Positions 60,949-64,000 of a DNA stretch of 64,000 bases are shown here, piece by piece. The notes beneath the pieces were generated by a model. It was not told where the DNA came from and made no database searches. It saw only the letters and a list, made by a program, of their open reading frames with translations. Where the stretch lies: positions 124,001 to 188,000 of the forward strand of contig NZ_RBDY01000008.1 of NCBI RefSeq assembly GCF_003626575.1, read 5' to 3'. Source of the DNA: Streptomyces radicis. GTDB taxonomy: Bacteria; Actinomycetota; Actinomycetes; Streptomycetales; Streptomycetaceae. Within the stretch, counting starts at the first letter, position 1. Every line of letters starts with the position of its first letter. Made by a program: the position numbers and the translations under genes.

Positions 60949-62450
60949 GAGGTCTCCAGTACGAGTTCGAAGGTGGCGCCCCCGCCGGGGGTGGTCCACA
61001 GCTCGACGCGGCCGTGGTGCCCCTCGGCGATCGCCTTGACGATGGAAAGGCCGAGCCCGGCGCCGCTGCCCCCGCCCGCCCGTGACCCGCGCCGCCCCGC
61101 GGTGGTGCCGCGCCGGAAGCGTTCGAAGATCACCTCGGCGTCCTCGGCGGGAACGCCGGGCCCGGTGTCCGCGACATACAGCCGGGCGCCCCGGTCCGTC
61201 AGCTGCGACCCGATCCAGACGCGTTGCCCGGGCTCGGTGTGCTGCACGGCGTTCTGTGCGAGCTGGACCATGGCCTGGGTGATGCGCTGGGCGTCGAGCG
61301 ACATCTCGCGCTCGGCGACCCCCGCGAGCTCCCAGCGCCGGTCGCCCAGGGCCCTGGCCTTGACGAACACGTCGGCGGTCAGCTCGGCCAGCTGCACAGG
61401 GGCGGGCTGCACGAAGTCGGGGCGCTCGGTCTTGGCGAGCAGCAGCAGGTCCTCGACGATGCGGCTCATCCGGTCGAGCTCGTCGGTGACCAGCCGCACC
61501 GTCTCCCGCCGGTCCCGCACGCTGTCGGGGCCCTCGCCCTGGCTCATCAGCTCGAGGTGGCCGCGCACGATCGTGATCGGGGTGCGCAGCTCGTGCCCCG
61601 CGTCGTCGACGAAGCGCCGCTGCACGGCGAAGGCGCGCTCGAGCCGGTCGAGCATCGCGTTGAACGTCTCCGCGAGCGCCGAGATGTCGTCCCTGCCGCG
61701 GATCGGGATGCGGCGGGTGAGGTCCTGCTCGGTCAGCTGCGCCGCCGTCGCCCTCACCAGCCGCACCGGCGCGAGGATGCTGCCCGCCACGGCCCAACTG
61801 ACGGCGCACGTCATCAGCAGCGCCACCCCGGAGATGGCCAGGAGGATCCCCACGACGTTGTTCACCGAGGACTGCCCGCGGTCGGCGTGGAAGGCCACGA
61901 TGAACATCGAGGCGGGCTCTCCCTCGCCCCCGGCGATCGGCACCTTGGCCCAGCGGACCTCGCCGCCTCCCGCGCGCAGCGTGCCCGAGCGCTCCGGGGC
62001 GTCGGCGATCCGCTCGAGCGAGGCGCGGTCCTCGTAGAGCGGCAGGCGCGTGGAGATCTCCCTCGGCTGCCTTATCACCGTGGGCCGCGGGCTCTCCCTG
62101 ATGAAGCCGAGCAACTCCTCGGCGGGCTCGGGGAACTGCCGCTGGAGATGAACGGTGAGCAACTCGCGCGCGTCGGTGAACCGCTGGCCCGTGTCGGGAT
62201 CGCGGCCATGCGTCACGAAGTTGTCGAACTCGGCGGTCTCCTGGGTCAGGATCATGCCGATCCGCTCGTTCAGGTCGCTCTGGAGGATCGAACGCGTCGT
62301 CAGCACCACGGTCGTGAGGGCGACGGTCATCACCACCAGGAGCCACACCAGGATCCTGAAGCGCGCGGAGAACCGGGAAGGCGCACGGGCCTTGCCCTCA
62401 GTCGTCGTCGAACCCGTCGTCGTCCGCCTCGTCGTCCGCCCCGTCGTCAT
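60945..62450 (-). CDS. sensor histidine kinase
   Basis: 501-residue membrane kinase. TM1 ILVWLLVVMTVALTTVVL, an extracytoplasmic sensor of about 130 residues, TM2 GILLAISGVALLMTCAVSWAVAG, HAMP, H-box RFVDDAGHELRTPIT with His near residue 286, N-box MVQLAQNAVQHT, then DTGPGVP and GSGAGLGLSIVKAIAEGH. The ATG at 62450 starts a Thr-rich leader (TTGRTTRRTTTGSTTT) coded in the overlap with the acidic small-protein gene; that leader is unusual and may be partly untranslated. It overlaps the regulator gene by four bases. Confidence 0.9.
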   Translation of the reverse strand: MTTGRTTRRTTTGSTTTEGKARAPSRFSARFRILVWLLVVMTVALTTVVLTTRSILQSDLNERIGMILTQETAEFDNFVTHGRDPDTGQRFTDARELLTVHLQRQFPEPAEELLGFIRESPRPTVIRQPREISTRLPLYEDRASLERIADAPERSGTLRAGGGEVRWAKVPIAGGEGEPASMFIVAFHADRGQSSVNNVVGILLAISGVALLMTCAVSWAVAGSILAPVRLVRATAAQLTEQDLTRRIPIRGRDDISALAETFNAMLDRLERAFAVQRRFVDDAGHELRTPITIVRGHLELMSQGEGPDSVRDRRETVRLVTDELDRMSRIVEDLLLLAKTERPDFVQPAPVQLAELTADVFVKARALGDRRWELAGVAEREMSLDAQRITQAMVQLAQNAVQHTEPGQRVWIGSQLTDRGARLYVADTGPGVPAEDAEVIFERFRRGTTAGRRGSRAGGGSGAGLGLSIVKAIAEGHHGRVELWTTPGGGATFELVLETS

Positions 62451-62727
62451 CGTCGAGGTCGCCGTCGTCGTCGGAATCCTGGCCCGGGTCTGGCTGCTGC
62501 GGCTCTTCATCAAGGGGATCCTCGGTCGCCGAGGGGCGTGGCACGACTTCCTCGCGCGGCTCCTCGGTGGGGGGTGGCGCGGAAGGCGACGACGGCTCGC
62601 CCAGCTCGACGTCGGAGGGGACCGTCGGCGGGGCGGGGTCGTCACTGAGCAGATAGCTCGTGCCGGCGATGCCCACGGGTATGAGGACAACGGCCGCGAG
62701 AGCTGCCATGCGGTGCGAGAAGGCCAT
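62398..62727 (-). CDS. small membrane-anchored acidic protein preceding a two-component system
   Basis: 109 residues: an N-terminal membrane anchor or uncleaved signal (MAALAAVVLIPVGIAGTSYLL), a Pro/Glu/Ser linker, and an Asp-rich tail (DSDDDGDLDDDDGADDEADDDGFDDD). The tail could bind cations outside the membrane. It overlaps the kinase gene by 53 bases in another frame, so the Asp tail and the Thr leader of the kinase are coded by the same GAC/ACG repeat. Similar small proteins precede sensor kinases in other streptomycetes (from memory). No ribosome site before the ATG at 62727. Confidence 0.75.
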   Translation of the reverse strand: MAFSHRMAALAAVVLIPVGIAGTSYLLSDDPAPPTVPSDVELGEPSSPSAPPPTEEPREEVVPRPSATEDPLDEEPQQPDPGQDSDDDGDLDDDDGADDEADDDGFDDD

Positions 62728-62781
62728 GAGTGCCAGGCTGCGGTCGGAGGGCGGTGCGTTGGATGAAGAGGAGATGAGGAA

Positions 62782-62787
62782 ATCTTA
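62782..62787 (-). promoter_or_regulatory. candidate -10 box TAAGAT in an AT-rich patch
   Basis: The segment 62778-62802 is strikingly AT-rich for this genome; on the minus strand it contains TAAGAT, 54 bases before the small-protein ATG. Weak call. Confidence 0.35.
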
Positions 62788-62949
62788 ATTGTTGAACGAA
62801 TCGGGATCTTCCGCCGGATTCACCCACTTCGGTGCGGAACGCCAACTGGCCGCCGCTCAGGGCGAGTTGGGCGTCGACCGAGGGTCGGTCACGGTGTGTG
62901 CCAACGAACTGCCCTTGCGTGACGGCCGTATTGGTCGTACAAGTCGTAT

Positions 62950-63582
62950 ATGGCAACTCCCCTCTCCGGCGACAAGCTGCTGCGCGCTCTCGAGGACGAG
63001 GGCGTCCGGATCGTCGAGTACAAGTCCTGGCGCGACAACAACCGCAACAAGGCGGGCCCCTGGGGCCCCGTGCACGGCGTGATGATCCACCACACCGTCA
63101 CCTCGGGCACCGGGTCGACCGTCGAGCTCTGCTACAAGGGCCGCTCCGACCTGCCGGGCCCGCTGTGCCACGGCGTCATCGCCAAGGACGGCAAGGTCCA
63201 CCTGGTCGGCAACGGCCGGGCGAACCACGCGGGAAACGGCGACGGCGACGTGCTCGCCGCCGTCATCGCCGAGCGCGGCCTGCCCGACGACAACGACACG
63301 GACACCGACGGCAACGCCCACTTCTACGGCTTCGAGTGCGTCAACCTCGGCGACGACAAGGACACCTGGCCCGCGGAGCAGGTGGAGGCGATCGTTCGCG
63401 CCTCCGCGGCCATCTGCCGCTCCCATGGCTGGGGCAGGCGGGGCGACACCTCGGTCATCGGCCACCTGGAGTGGCAGCCGGGCAAGGTGGACCCGCGCGG
63501 CCCCGGCATCGACATGGGCGACGTGCGCCGCCGCGTGGTCGAGCGGCTCGGACACGGCGCATCCTGGTCCCCCGAGGACTGA
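62950..63582 (+). CDS. N-acetylmuramoyl-L-alanine amidase (amidase_2/PGRP type)
   Basis: 210-residue amidase similar to actinophage and actinobacterial endolysin domains. GPVHGVMIHHTVTSGTGSTVELCYKGRSDLPGPLCHGVIAKDGKVHLVGNGRANHAGNGDGD holds the first zinc His; FYGFECVNLGDD and SVIGHLEWQPGKVDPRGPGIDM hold the remaining active-site region. There is no signal peptide and no cell-wall-binding domain, so either it is released by lysis or exported by another route, or it is a stray phage-derived gene. ATG at 62950 without a clear ribosome site. Confidence 0.9.
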   Translation: MATPLSGDKLLRALEDEGVRIVEYKSWRDNNRNKAGPWGPVHGVMIHHTVTSGTGSTVELCYKGRSDLPGPLCHGVIAKDGKVHLVGNGRANHAGNGDGDVLAAVIAERGLPDDNDTDTDGNAHFYGFECVNLGDDKDTWPAEQVEAIVRASAAICRSHGWGRRGDTSVIGHLEWQPGKVDPRGPGIDMGDVRRRVVERLGHGASWSPED

Positions 63583-63679
63583 GCCGCCCGCGGCGCGGTG
63601 CGGGACACCGCGCGCGAGGCGAGAGCGTCGGCCCGCCGCGGGCGGGGAAGCGCCCTCAGCCCGCCGCGGGGAAGCGCCC

Positions 63680-64000
63680 TCAGCCCACCGCGCCCCTGAC
63701 CAGCTCCAGGTAGCGGTCCCAGTCCCAGTGCGGTCCCGGGCAGGTCCTGATCACCTCCGGCACTTCGTTGTGCCCCACGATGTGCTCGCGGTCGATCGGG
63801 ATGCCGTACCGGTCGCAGATCCCGGCCACAAGACGGGCCGACGACTCGTACATGACATCCGTGAGGTAGGACGGGTCGTCCGCCCAGCCCTCGTGCTCGA
63901 TGCCGACGCTGCGCTCGTTGAACGCCCGGTTCCCGGCGTGATAGGCGACGTCCAGCTCCCGGGCCAGCTGCGCCACATGACCGTCATCGGAGCGCAGGAC
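63680..64000 (-). CDS. N-acetylmuramoyl-L-alanine amidase, C-terminal part (cut by window end)
   Basis: The last 106 codons of a second amidase_2-domain protein, probably secreted. VGIEHEGWADDPSYLTDVMYESSARLVAGICDRYGIPIDREHIVGHNEVP and TCPGPHWDWDRYLELVRG carry zinc-ligand regions (the His of VGHNEVP and the C-x-GPHWDW end). The frame continues past the window edge without a stop, so the start lies outside. Convergent with the other amidase; the two are only distantly similar, so they are not a recent duplication. Confidence 0.88.
   Translation of the reverse strand, partial: VLRSDDGHVAQLARELDVAYHAGNRAFNERSVGIEHEGWADDPSYLTDVMYESSARLVAGICDRYGIPIDREHIVGHNEVPEVIRTCPGPHWDWDRYLELVRGAVG

Noticed and set aside
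62950..64000. Prophage remnant carrying two lysins
   Set aside because: No other phage genes, integrase or attachment site are visible, and the second amidase looks like an ordinary chromosomal cell-wall hydrolase.

Overview
The window is about 64 kb of very GC-rich DNA (roughly 73% by eye) with strong third-position GC bias, many GTG starts, 4-base ATGA/GTGA gene overlaps and typical Streptomyces families (GlgE/GlgP/GlgX, AfsR/SARP regulator, SseB pair, FrnE-like DsbA, L,D-transpeptidase lipoprotein). It is a chromosomal segment of a Streptomyces or close relative. From memory, much of the order (glgE, glgP, ABC exporter pair, glgX, metG, gcvT-gcvH-sdaA, sseB pair) matches one region of the S. 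coelicolor core chromosome. Several blocks look inserted into that backbone.

Layout. 1-1185: start of glgE (minus), cut by the window edge. 1306-1611: signal-peptide ORF that looks like a gene remnant. 1859-7822: five-gene oligopeptide ABC importer (plus), with a very strong hairpin between the binding protein and the permeases. 8100-10664: glgP. 10731-14392: heterodimeric ABC exporter (minus). 14531-17501: small zinc-finger-like protein, HATPase, enoyl-CoA hydratase, L,D-transpeptidase. 17774-25202: glgX, SARP-NB-ARC-TPR regulator, VOC protein, metG.

25432-39090 (minus) is the most interesting part: one operon-like block with a LacI regulator, two CUT1 permeases, a binding lipoprotein, four ADP-ribosylglycohydrolase-family (ADPRG) proteins, a ribokinase-like kinase, a CaiB/BaiF CoA-transferase and a CitE-like lyase. 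It is interrupted by one TnpB-only IS element (about 31073-32439) sitting exactly at an ADPRG-ADPRG junction. I infer import and breakdown of a ribosyl N-glycoside, with the released ribose phosphorylated and an acid moiety activated to a CoA thioester and cleaved. The substrate is unknown.

39316-50548: GH15 trehalase/glucoamylase-like enzyme, DsbA/FrnE-like oxidoreductase, an 867-base intergenic region with a 63-bp-period tandem repeat, Ca2+/cation antiporter, Spo0M, aldo/keto reductase, MFS transporter, lytic transglycosylase-like secreted protein, molybdopterin-domain protein, YbhN-like membrane protein. 50586-53580: sdaA-gcvH-gcvT under a tandem glycine riboswitch. 54053-64000: two SseB proteins, Dps, YkgJ-like pentapeptide-repeat protein, glycerate kinase with an SLC13-type transporter, a two-component system preceded by an acidic membrane-anchored small protein, and two peptidoglycan amidases (the last one cut by the window end).

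Transcription signals: several genes show an actinobacterial TANNNT -10 box exactly 7 nt before the start codon, indicating leaderless mRNAs (metG, enoyl-CoA hydratase, tnpB, the divergent pair at 14.4-14.5 kb, and an 8-codon leader ORF before the YbhN gene).
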